Of a stretch of DNA of 64,000 nt, positions 36,701-48,700 are shown piece by piece. The stretch comes from Hyalomma asiaticum (Eukaryota > Arthropoda > Arachnida > Ixodida > Ixodidae), in assembly GCA_013339685.2 (NCBI GenBank), contig CM023482.1, positions 79,385,768-79,449,767 of the forward strand, read 5' to 3'. The notes under the pieces are model-generated. The model saw only the letters and a program-made list of their open reading frames with translations. It was not told the DNA's origin and ran no database searches. Made by a program: the position numbers and the translations under genes. Position 1 is the first letter of the stretch. Every line of letters starts with the position of its first letter.

Positions 36701-39700
36701 AACCACCACCGCTTTAGACACTTCAGAAGTACCTTGGGAATTCTGTGTACAAGCTAATAAATGCTCCAGTGACTCATATGTTCACCTTATAACATTTACC
36801 CGAGAGTGGGCTCAATAGGATTGGTGCTATGTTTGCCGTTCAGGTGTCATCACTTGGCAGTGGTGGAGAGCACGTGATGGACTGCCATCTCACAGTGTGA
36901 GCAGTACACGAAAGAACAAGGGGCACAGGAGCGAAATGCGCCCTGGCGGCTATTCTTCCGGAAAGAAATATTTGCCCCCTGGCATGACCCCACTCAGGAC
37001 CCCGAAGCTACCAACTTGATCTTTCAACAAGTGGTTCGAGGCATCAAGTTTGGAGAGTACAAGTGTGACAAGGTATCCAAAGCGCCCTTCTTGCTTAGTA
37101 GTGTAGTTGGATTCGTTACATAATAATCTTCTGTAGAACGTGTCTTTAAAGTTGCTTGGCTTCTCTTCCAATAGGAAGAAGATTTGGCTATGATAGCAGC
37201 TCAACAGTATTATGTCGACCATGGTACAGAGTTGAACATGGAGACTCTCCTGGCGTTGTTGCCAACATACATACCCGATAACTGCCTTCAAGCCAGTGAC
37301 AAGGCTCTGGAGAGGTGGGCTGGCCTTGTTGTGCAGGCACTGAACAAGGTTAGTCTGAAAATTACAGGCACTTAAGAAATAGCTTTGCTTTTACAGAGAA
37401 GCTGTATACCTCTACCACCCAAAGAAACTTTTGTCGCATGATCAGCGTCAACAGAAAACGCCAAGCTAAATAAAGAAGGCAAGCCAGCATAGCACAGTGG
37501 AGAGGAGGAGAGAGGCACACAGTCATCCAGTGCAGCGCATGGCCACAGGTGGTGTTACGCTATCCCTCGCCTACACTGATTAAAAAAAGAACGTCACGTA
37601 GCATAGAAGAAGCGAGGTAGAGAGGAGGAGTGAAGCAGGCAATAGTGGGATGTGTACAGCTGCTGCTGACACTGACCGAATTTCCCCGCGCTCGTGCCGA
37701 ACATGCCTGGTGTCTGTGACTCTGGCGGCGGCTCAGCCAGTTGCTAGAGCAGAGACCAGTCTAGCAACTCATTGAGTTCATTGCAGGCTACCATAGGTAG
37801 ACCACGGAAAGTAAAGATGCCAGAAGAACAGCATGAATATAATGCTCGACGAAAAGAACGAAACCTACTTGCTCAGCAGTGTCGTCGGAAACCACGACAC
37901 TCACCAGCAGCTCTCACACTGGCAGCTCTCGCACGAGACACCGAGTGTATACATGCCATTTAAATGCATGTGAAATTCAAGTGACACTGCAGTGGGTAAT
38001 TGTTGTGGGTGTAATTTACAGCTTCGCTGTCCAACCACCTTCACAGCGAGGATTGGAGCTACAATTTCTTTCATGTTGTGCTGCTTGGCATGATAATTGG
38101 GCAGCAAGGTCATTGTTTGTATTACAGTAGTTTTAGGTATGTTGGCAGTGTACATTGCGTATATAAAATGTCATCTGTGACACATTTTACACGCAGAAAG
38201 GGTAAGCTAAAATTGCAGAATGCAGCATTGTAACTAACTGTAGAATCGTCATGATGATGAATGCCAATCTGATGTGATAGTATATTTCACATGAATGGTG
38301 TAAACCAGTATCAAGGCATCGGCTCGTGGAACCTCTCACTTCTGTGGATCAGTCTTTCTCCACACCGACGCTGTGTTTTATCAGATGTTGCACCAATGGA
38401 TTCCTCAAATCAAGTAATAATGGTTTTGCACTGCATCATTACTAAAGCCAAACAAAAAGGCAGACACTTAACTGTGTTGGCAACACATAGTAACAAATAT
38501 TGTAGCAATGAAGCTAGACAATAGGACTACACAGCAGGAACATGCCCCTTCCACATCATCCTTGTCTTGATTCAGTGTTAGAAAGCTTCTTACTATGCCA
38601 GGCAGAAAACATGCAACAGAAAGGCCATGCTAAAGGCTAAGCTACCATGACGGTACTTATAGTGGTTATGGTGCTTGGCTGTTGGCCCAAAAGATCTGCG
38701 GCAGTCACATTTCGATGGAGGCACAATGCTAGAGCCCTGTGAACATAGCGATCAAAGTGTACATGAGAACCCGAGGTTGTCCAAATTTCCTAAATCCTCC
38801 ACAATGGTGTGCCTTTTATCGTATTGTTGTTAAGGCACGTAAAACGCTAGCAATTGTTATTGCTATGCTAAAAACTCGAGGATGTCTGCATTTGCTAGTA
38901 AATTTACCCAAGTACATATGACAGTTTGCATGATGTTGCATTCCAGCTTCTCATTGTGTTGTGCAAAGAGCCATAACCAGGAGTGCTGTTTCAACAAATA
39001 GAACTAGTGTCACATAGTCCTATTCATTCCAGATCTTGCTCAAAGCAGCCATTTTTGTATGTACTCCCAAGTTTTTCCTGGCTGGTGCGTGCACAAAATT
39101 TCCTTTTGACAAACCTGAGTTACTTCGTCCCCGCAATGCCTAAGCATTGTTTTAGTTATCAGTGACATTTTGAAGGCAGCATCATTGATAGGGGACGTGA
39201 CGTGTGGACTGGTGTCATTACTAGTCCTTACGAAATTTTTTTCACTTTGCATTATAAACATATTACAGTTTGTCCGCTGCTGCAATTCTTACCTCCTCCA
39301 TTTCAGCATAAAATGGAGGAGGCAAACCATTTTAACAACAGGTTTCAAACTGGACTCAAGAAGAGATGCGTTGCAATTCTAAATCTTGGCTGCATGTATT
39401 TTGCAGAGCTACTTTTTCCGAGAGAGAGTGCCCCCTCTGCGGGTAAAAGAAGATGTGGTGGAGTATGCCAAGCTCAAGTGGCCGCTTCTCTTCTCACGCT
39501 TCTACGAGGCCTTGCGCTCCTCAGGCCCACACTTGCCAAAGAATGATGTCATCATTGCCATAAACTGGACAGGCGTCTATGTCGTCGATGAACAGGAGCA
39601 AGTGTTGCTTGAGCTTTCCTTCCCAGAGATCACCTCAGTGGCCAGTCACAAGTGAGTTGGTCAGCGTTGACATACATAGTCTCTATTGTGTGCCTTATGC

Positions 39701-42700
39701 CACAGCCTTATGGTGCATAAGGCTGCGCAGTAGGGCCAGCCAGCTGTGCCGCTGTGGTTCTTTTGTTTCTGTGGAGGCTGACGTATATTTGCGAATATGA
39801 CAAAAGCCAAGTTCTTTTTGTGTAGGTTTGTACCTAACCCTTCACTTCCAGATAGCAAATAGTACAAACCATAATACTCAGCCAAAAAGTGCTATAGTAA
39901 CATCAAGTATGGCTGTGACTGAACAAAGCAACAGCCTATGTGTAGTTTTGTATGCCTTGAAAAAACGTCAGTGAATTGACAGCAGCTTCAGAAAGCATCC
40001 CCTGCCGTCAGAAGATCTCCTACAATGTAGCTCACATAACTGCAAGCAATTTGGAGCACTTCAGTATGCCTAGCACCCCTTACAGCCCTCATGTGTGTGT
40101 CACAGGCACATTAAACACCATTAACCAATCAAATCACTTATTCGTAAACTTCATTTGTTTCTGTGTGCAGGGGAAATCGCCCCTTCTTGCAGAGCTTCAC
40201 ACTTAGCACTGTGCGTGGGGAAGAGTTCACTTTCCAGTCTCCCAACTCGGAGGATGTGCGAGACTTGGTTGACTTTTTCCTGGAGGGTCTCAAGAAACGC
40301 TCCAAGTTCGTCATTTCTCTACAGGAATACAAAGGTGTGTGAATGTGAAGGGTGATGTTATTCTAAAGTGTAGTTGTGGCACATAGCACCATAAGTTTTG
40401 TCAGTCAGCTTTCAGTTTTATTTTTCTTAAAGGAACCCTGCAACACCTTTTACTCTTGAAATGTATGTTGAAAGTGTTTGGTACTGTTCTGGAGGGGGGC
40501 AGGGGGTGATGCTCAAACCCCCCCCGACCCCCCTGGCTGCACATTTAAGCTTATTGCTCTTTTTTGTGCTTCCTGCCATGACTACACAATGCCTGTCCTA
40601 CTCCATCCATCATAGTGCCAAGTACATGTATCTGCCCTGTTGATCAGGTGGAAGCACCCCTGCCATGCTCCTAAATCTTGGAAAGCTTGTATATCATTGC
40701 TGTGATGTCATTAATTCTCCAATACCATGCTGTGTCATTGCCTCACGAGTGAAGAGATCTTTGTCTCTGACTCTTACTAGGGAACCTTTTAGACATGCTG
40801 TTTGGATAAACCCAGCCTGTAGTCATTAAGTTAATAAGCACTAAGCGATATACATGAAAAGTGATAAAGATTTCCAAAAGTTGAAGGATGGCTAGGTAAG
40901 CTCCTCAGTATTTGGCTTGGATGTTTATGACTGCAGAAACATTTTATGGGGATTTGTTTGCTGTTTCTAAAATGTGTTGACAGGGCCCCTTTACTCTTAC
41001 TAAGCATTTACGTTTAGCTTGAGCAGAGCCTAGGTGCTTGTTTTATGTCTCTGTTGCAAACTATGCTGTGCTTCATCTCTGCTTTGCCTCACGCATCCTA
41101 TTCTGTCTTCAGGGGATGCAGCAAACTACTTAAGCTTTGAACAGGGTGACCTCATACTGCTGGAGGACAACATGTGCGGAGAACATGTGCTTAACAACAA
41201 CTGGTGCACAGGTAAGCTTACACTGATATGGTGCATGTTACTTTTGCTGTATAATTATGTAGTCACAACTGTTAGCATCCTGGCCACTAAGGTCAACTTG
41301 AACTAGTGTACAACTGTCTGTATTTGTGAACAGTGAGGCAAAGTCCATGAGCTGTCATAACACTCCCAGGATTACATGTACATAAATACCCAATAAAGTA
41401 AACAGGGGGACGAACGCCTTCGTAGCTCAGCGGTAGAGCATCGGACGCGTTATTTGAAGGTCATGAGTTAGGTTCCCACCAAGGGCAGGTTTGTCTTTTT
41501 GTCCACTTCAATTCCTTTTTACCTACTCCACAATTACAATACTACAATTAACTTCCCCTTTGCTTTCCTAGGCTTCATTGTCTGTTGGCTCATGAAGTTG
41601 TGTGTAACAAATAAATGAGCCCTTGACTCCTTCCCTTTTGTTATTTCATAGCTAGGGCCTCGTTATGGCATACTTGGTGCCTGTAGCATGCAAGGGTTTA
41701 TCGGGCAGCAGCTATCTTGCCATACAGTCACGTTCTATGTGACGCCTCCCGTCAAAAAAGGGGTGTTTCACACTCGCTGCCATGGCTGCAAGTGGCGCTG
41801 CCCAACATCCCAGGATTATATGTACATATATACACAATAAAGTGGAAGGGGGGACGACTGCCTTCGTAGCTCAGTGGTAGAGCATGAGACACATCATCCC
41901 AAGGTTGTAGGTTCGGTTCCTATTGAAGGCAGGTTTGTCTTTTCGTCCACTTTAATTTAATTCCTTTCTACTCACTCCACAATTACAATACTACAATTAA
42001 CTTCCCCTGTGCTTTCTTAGGCTTCATTGTCTGTTGGCTCATGAAGTTGTTTCTAACAGGTAAACGAACCCTTGACCCCTTCCCTTTTGTTATACCAATC
42101 TAGTAGTCAGTTACGCTGTAGTAAGCAGAGATATAAGAACCAAGAAATAAAATAAATAGATACGCAAGTTTTAAATGCACTCAGAATAACTCTTCCGCAT
42201 TACAGATAATGGCAGCCACCGATTTGCATGACTGTCTGATAGCTGTAAAAATCGCACTTCATCCTAAGTAAACGAATTGTGGCTTGGGGCTGTGAATGTG
42301 TGAATTCTTTTCCTTCAATTCTGTACTTTTCTTAGCTGTCATATTGAGTGGCCAACACCGGCAATATAACAAGGGTAACATGAAAGACGTTGCTACATAA
42401 TATCATCACTAGAGCAATGTTAGTTTTTCTCCTGCATAAATATGGCCTGGGTCAACCAGGAAAACCTTTGATGGCATTTACAGCATTGCTAATAAGTTAG
42501 TTGGTTTTTAGAACACCTGAGGAGGCTACAGAGGACTGTCCTGCCTTTTCACTTTCATTATAATTTCACAAAATTTTAAAAGCTTGCAAATAAGCACATA
42601 GAAAAAGAGAGTCTGTCTATTTCCTTCTCAGGTCGTAATGAACGGACTGGTGAGAAGGGTGACTTTGCCTCAGACTATGTGTACGTGCTGCCTGCGCTAT

Positions 42701-45700
42701 CGAAGCCACCAAACAACATCCTGGCATTGTTCACTCAAGATGGTGCAGAGAACGGCAAAAAGCTCTTCCAGCACACCCAGACTAATGGAGTCGAATCTCG
42801 GGAGCATCCACACACTTTGGAAGAATATGCACTGGACTTCTTCAGGTAACACTTCTCATTATTTGGTCTCAGAGACAGCCTGTCATGGACCATATAAGGC
42901 TTATGTCAACCAACCAGCTCTACAGCTATTATTTGCTTTTCTTGTCATCTTTGTAGGGGGTGTGTGAACATTTGATTCACACCGAAACTTTGCCGTTCGA
43001 ACTATTAAAAGTTTCCAATTCACATACAAGATATGCTATGTCTGGTGACTAGTGCCCCATTCCCACACGTAGTACTCTTCGCCGCATAACACTGGTGTAC
43101 TGCGGCAAAGCAATAGCCGCGTATATTGCGGCGAAGCTAGCACTCATGTACAGCGGCAAATCTAACAGTCGCATACTACGGCAAAACTAGCACTGAAGTA
43201 CTTGGTGAAGTTAGCTCATGCATATGCACATTCTTTGTTGGACTGTTCTTTAGGACTTGACTGTTCTTTTTCTAGGGACGACATTGTGGGAGTTCACTAG
43301 TTGTGCAATAAATTCTTTCCCATGTTTAGCTGTAGTTTAGCATGGTATTATTGAAAAAATATTCGAACATTATTCGAAAAATATTTGATTTGATTAGCAC
43401 TCAAAGATTACTATTCAAGTTTGCTTTGCCCTCAAAATTTTGCTGTTTGCACTGCTCTACATTTTTATGCCCTTAGTGCATGTTATGGGCACAAAAGTGG
43501 TATGCAAGACAAGCAGTATCTGTCTACAAGGTTGATTTCTGAATATTAGTAGCCTAATTTCCTTATGAGACATGTTAAGGACAAAGAAAAGTATGGGGGG
43601 AAAAATAGGCAAGGATATTATTGCTATGTGAATACAGGTCTAATTAACCACTCATTAGGTGTTATTCTGCTTTGTGACCCATTATTTGCAATACTGGCAG
43701 CAAACACTAAACTATATGCAGCATACTTTTTTGGTGTCGCTCTGAAACATAGCTCATATTGTCCACTGTGGATATTTTCAATATTGCAGTCTTACATTTT
43801 AAGGTCGTAAGACGTCCTTATGGTTGACTACAGATTATTGCAAAATACGTTGGACATCACCATACTTGACTAATCATGTTCAATATCTTAGGCGACTTGT
43901 CCTATGCTGTTTTACAAAGCAACAAGCAAAAAAAAAAAGAGTACCGTATTGAAATTTAAACAAACGTGAGTTTATACATGAGTAAATGTTTCTAATAGCT
44001 AGCTTGTACAGGTTGTTGGGAACAAATTTCATTGTGAAATTTCTGATGAACAAAGATTGTGTCTAAGAAAGAAACAAGCCCTTGATATATTCCCCTTTTG
44101 TTATCGTGAAACTTCACCACACTCAGCAGAATTTGTTAATCACTGAATTTGCCTATCTTACTGTACTTCCAGCTCTAAGAACAAACTATGTGCTGCTGCC
44201 ATTTTGTGATGCAGGCCACTTCCCAAGAAGAGTCTTCAGCGCACGCTGACACTGTCATCTGCACGACGGCGGGACGGGGAACAACTCTGGCGCCACTCAC
44301 GAGAGCCCCTCAAGCAGCCACTGCTCAAGAAGCTGCTCAACAAAGAAGAGCTGAGTCAGGAGGCCTGCTTCGCCTTCAATGATATCCTATTTTGTTTTCA
44401 TAATATAACGGTGGCGGCAAAGGCACCTACAATGACGTGTCGCACTGCTTCATACAAATTCCTCATCAAGAACTCATTCGTTCATGAATACAGTCGCGTG
44501 CATAGACCACCAGCAGTGCCAGCATTATGACTTGAGTTCCCGATTGAGTCTGGAGCGTTTGTCACTGAATGCAGTATAGAGAGAGTGTGAGTAGTTTATT
44601 GAGTATATTTTTTTTACTGTAGAACCTGTGCTTGAGGTTGTATAGCACATGTGCTTTTTGTGCTCATGTTTTTGTCGGGCTCACAGAAACTTGTCACGCA
44701 TAGAGGTGGAAGGAGGTATGATCACAAAATACTACATTTGATGAAATACAGTGGACTCCCATTAAACGAAACTCGGTTAAACGGAAAACCCGCATAAACG
44801 AAACTATCTAGGCACATTTGGTTGGTCTCCTATATATTTAATGATAAAAAGTTTCGGCTAATCGGAACATTTTTTTCGCTTACATCGGTTAAATGAAACT
44901 AAAACGGGCAAACTCCAAGAACGTCGGAAATGGCCACGGCAGTCTAGCAACCATAAAACAAGAAGCTATTATAGCCTAGCCAAGCCAAAAGCCAATCCAG
45001 CGATCGCACATGTTCGCGCGCGTCGAGTAGCGATCGAGGTCTCGTCGTAAACTTGAGATGGAAACAAAAAAACGGCAGCACAATGCACTTTCGCTCGCAA
45101 CGAAAGTAAGGATCATCCAAGAACTTGACCGCAACAACCTATCGAAGACAGAAATTGCGAAGAAGTTCAATATTCCCAAGTCCACGCTGTCGAGGATACT
45201 CAAGAACAAAGGGAAGATTGAAGAAGCTGTAAAGCTTGGGAACTTCGCCACGGACAGAATGCGGATGAGAACGACGGCGTACAAAGAAATCAAAGATGTG
45301 CTTTTCCTCTGGTTCAAGCGTGCGCGCAGTGCGAACTTCCCGATCAGCGGCCCCATTTTGGAAGAGAAGGCCAAAGAGATTGCTACTCGGATGAGGATCG
45401 AGGACTTCCGGGTGAGCGATGGCTGGCTGAGCCGTTTTAAAAAGCGGCATGGTCTTGTCCTTAATACCCCTGACAGACGGGCGAAAGTAAAGTCCTTTGT
45501 AGTGAACCCCTTTTTCTACTCTAAAGGACCCTCTGCAGAAAGTAGTTGCGCCGATGACACACGGCAGCACGTGAACTCCTTTAGGTGGTTCCTAAGACGA
45601 ACGCCGCAAAAAATGGCGCTCCTCGTTAAAGCAGCAAGATAGTGAACATATTTAAAAAGTTCCGCATTTAACTACTTTTAGCGATTGTGGATCGTAAAAA

Positions 45701-48700
45701 TATCGTTTTTATTGCTGATGGCTAATAACGTTGATTGTTTGTTTCACGCCACGACGAAAAAGATAATGATTGCCGGAATCCCGCGTGGCGGCGATGTGAG
45801 CGTTCGAGAGTACGGTAAAAATAAATCTTTGCGGCCCTACAGATCTCATTACACGGATAAAAGCTAAAACTTATCCGCAAGGCAAGAAAATACTTGCGGG
45901 GTGTTAGAATTTTGTGAAAAGTATCTCCCGTTTACGGGTCGTGTACACTGTCGGCGAGAGTACGCCTTTACGCTCGAAAAGTAGATCGCCGATCTACCTT
46001 TCTGCAAAGGAACTTTGCCGGGAAGGAGATACTGCTTTGTCGTGTGTCACTGGGCATGAACGCCTTTCCGGCAGATGTCCCCTTACCTAAAGTACTTCAG
46101 CATGTCCGTGTGTCAGGGGTATAAGACAGTTTCTGGAGAAAGTGCGGCTGTAAACAGAGATATCTGTAGCCACTGGCAACAGGGGAGGTTGCAAGAAATT
46201 TTGGAAACCTACGAACAACGGGACGTGTTTAACATTGATGAAATGGGGTTGTTCTACAAAGCACTCCCTACTAAGACTCTTGCTTACAAGGGGGAAACCT
46301 GTGTGGGAGGAAAGTGAAGCAAAGATCGTATTACGGTGCTAGTAGGTGCCAACATGGACGGTAGCGAAAAGTTGAAGATGGTGGTTGTGGGGAAATCAAA
46401 GCACCCACGCTGCTTCAAAGGTGTGCGCATGCTGCCTGTCACGTACCACGCGAACGGGAAAGCTTGGATGACACAAGCAATCTTCGAGACATGGTTGCGC
46501 GAAGAGGATAGAAGATTTGCCCAGCAGAACAGGAAGGTTATTTTTATTGTTGATCAATGCCCTGCTCACGGTCAAGTGGATAGACTCAAATCGATCAGCC
46601 TAGAGTTCCTGCCACCAAATGCGACCGCAATCATTCAACCGATGGACCAGGGCATAATTCAAAACTTGAAAGTTCTCTACCGCCGCCAAGTCCTCCAGCG
46701 AATGCTTCTTTGTGCAGACAACAAAAAAGATTACAACGTGGACTTGCTCTCAGCTCTTCACATTCTAACCAATGCCTGGGAATGTGTGAAAGTGTCAACT
46801 GTGCAAAGGTGCTTCCACCATGCAGGGTTCTCAATACAAGAAGTCCTTCCAGACGAGGAAGACAACATTGCTGAGGCTGAGGAGGCTGATATTCTCTTCA
46901 GTCAGGTGACACAGTCTACTTCTTTCACGCGAGAGGACTATGAAACACTTGATGCAAACGTCGCCACATGCCGCGAGGACAGCCTTGAGGAACTCATAGC
47001 TGAAGTTCAAGATGAGGACCCGTGCTCAAGTGGTGATGAGATGGTGTGTGATCCCGGGCCCATTTCAGTGCCGGACAGTGCAGCAAGAGATGCTGTCATC
47101 CTGTTGCAGCGCTACTTTGAACACAATGGTGGCACAGAGTTCCTGCCAAGCCTTTCAGCAATGCACTCCTACTTTGTGAGAAAGTGCTTGAACAAGGCCA
47201 AGCAAACCGTTATCACCTCCTTTTTTCCGAGTCAGCAATATTAGCAACATTTTTCTTTCTAATCAACTATAGTAGTATTGTATACTTCAAAATGGTTTTG
47301 TTCAGTCAGCCACAGTTGGTGCTTTTGAAATAAAGTCATATTTCATTAAATTTGTGGGCTTTGCTTAAATGAAACTTCTCATAAATGGAACAAATTTTCT
47401 TGCCCCTTCGAGTTCCGTTTAAGAGGAGTCCAAGTGCAACTCCTTTGCTATATATTAATCTTACGCTATCTATGATGTATCGCACATTTTCTATTTATCT
47501 TTATCTCCTTGTTATGTTAAATCTCTAAAGGGGTTCGCTATAGAATATTGTCTTGAATTTTTGTCCTTGACTGTGGTTTACCTATCCTGAAGTATATGGG
47601 TGACCTGCCATCTCGAAGAACAAGATCGGGCAATGAACTCACAGACCAGCTTTTTGAGGGTCCCCTGAAGCATGTAAGTGGCCATGTCTTTTGGCAGTGA
47701 CCATGTGTTTATTGTATATCATTTGTTGTATATCATTATGTTTATTGTATAGGATTTCTTCATTGGCTAAGTAATTTGATATCCCTAAGCATAGTGCTCA
47801 ACAATGCTAGTGCATAATTTATCAGCCGTGTCATCAACCAGCAAAGCACTTTTAGAATGACTGCAGTACGAGTCTCAGATGTGGCTTTAGATCGGTAGTG
47901 CTTGTATGTCCAATACTTAATGAAAGTACACCAAGCATGGCATAGTCACTTTAAGCAACTCTGTTCCTTAAACAAATCGGGCTAAACAGTCAGTTGAGTT
48001 ATTCTGCAGACACCATTCTATTATGACATTGTTATCCATATAACACTGCACCCTTGCACATTTCAAGAATTAGCCAGGCTAACATCTCAAGCTTACATTA
48101 GGCCAGCACCTCTGGTGACAATGAACCCAAGACAGTGTAAGTTGTCATGTGCTCATGCAAAAAGAATCTCACTTGCTTAGCGGTCAGCTATCTCCATTAC
48201 AGACTAGCCAGGCAACACAAGAGACCACTGTCAACAGATGATACAGTCTCAGTGGTAACACTTCGCACTGGCCTTCACTTGTTGCCATAAATCATATGAC
48301 TGATTCCCACTGGCCCTTGTATTGTTGTGTGACATCTATGGACCTGAGCCCATGGTCCTGTGACCACAGAGCTGTATTAAAGCAAGAAAAAGGAGAACGA
48401 GTCAGGAGCATCGTAACATTAAAATTTACTTTAAATGAAAATTTGGATCACTTTTCTTAGCAGCAGGGTACTAGGATAGCATTAGTCTGTCTCTGTTTCA
48501 TCCCGCCATTAATTTCCCTACACACCCCCTAAGGCGGTGAGGGGGGGTGTACACCCCCCACTTGTAATTCAAAAGGAACCCCCTTTTAAAATGTTCTCAC
48601 CTTCACACCCCCACTTGACTTGAGAGACACCCCCTAATTTCAATTCCTGGGGAAACCCCTGTTGCCAGCTGTCGGTGTGTATACAGTGATGCAGTGATAA

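Larger units (their letters stand above)
44749..47437 (+). mobile_element. Pogo/Tigger-like DNA transposon, broken by a nested element
   Basis: The left end is cagtggactcccattaaacg, flanked by TA at 44747-44748. The right end near 47411-47437 is the imperfect reverse complement (gttccgtttaagaggagtcc). It encodes a transposase in three pieces, interrupted by a nested element (45465-46121) and by an in-frame TGA (46315-46317). The right terminus is mutated and its TA is not intact. Confidence 0.9.
44382..47581 (+). other. U12-type (minor spliceosome) AT-AC intron
   Basis: 3,200 bp. The 5' end atatcctatt matches the U12 donor pattern ATATCCTY. Near the 3' end, ttgtccttgac (47561-47571) matches the U12 branch-point pattern TTCCTTRAY; the branch adenosine at 47570 is 11 bases from the AC that ends the intron at 47581. 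A GT-AG alternative that keeps the frame is not visible. A pogo/Tigger element (about 44749-47437) fills most of the intron. Confidence 0.9.

Noticed and set aside
37073..37174. A second U12-type intron (donor gtatcc)
   Set aside because: The donor continues aaag rather than ttt, the intron is 102 bp, and no U12 branch-point motif precedes the acceptor ccaatag; an ordinary intron fits better.
41415..41933. Two functional tRNA genes
   Set aside because: Both have good A and B boxes, but copy 1 lacks a paired acceptor stem and copy 2 lacks T33 and a sound anticodon arm; both sit inside a larger repeated unit, so SINE heads are the better reading.
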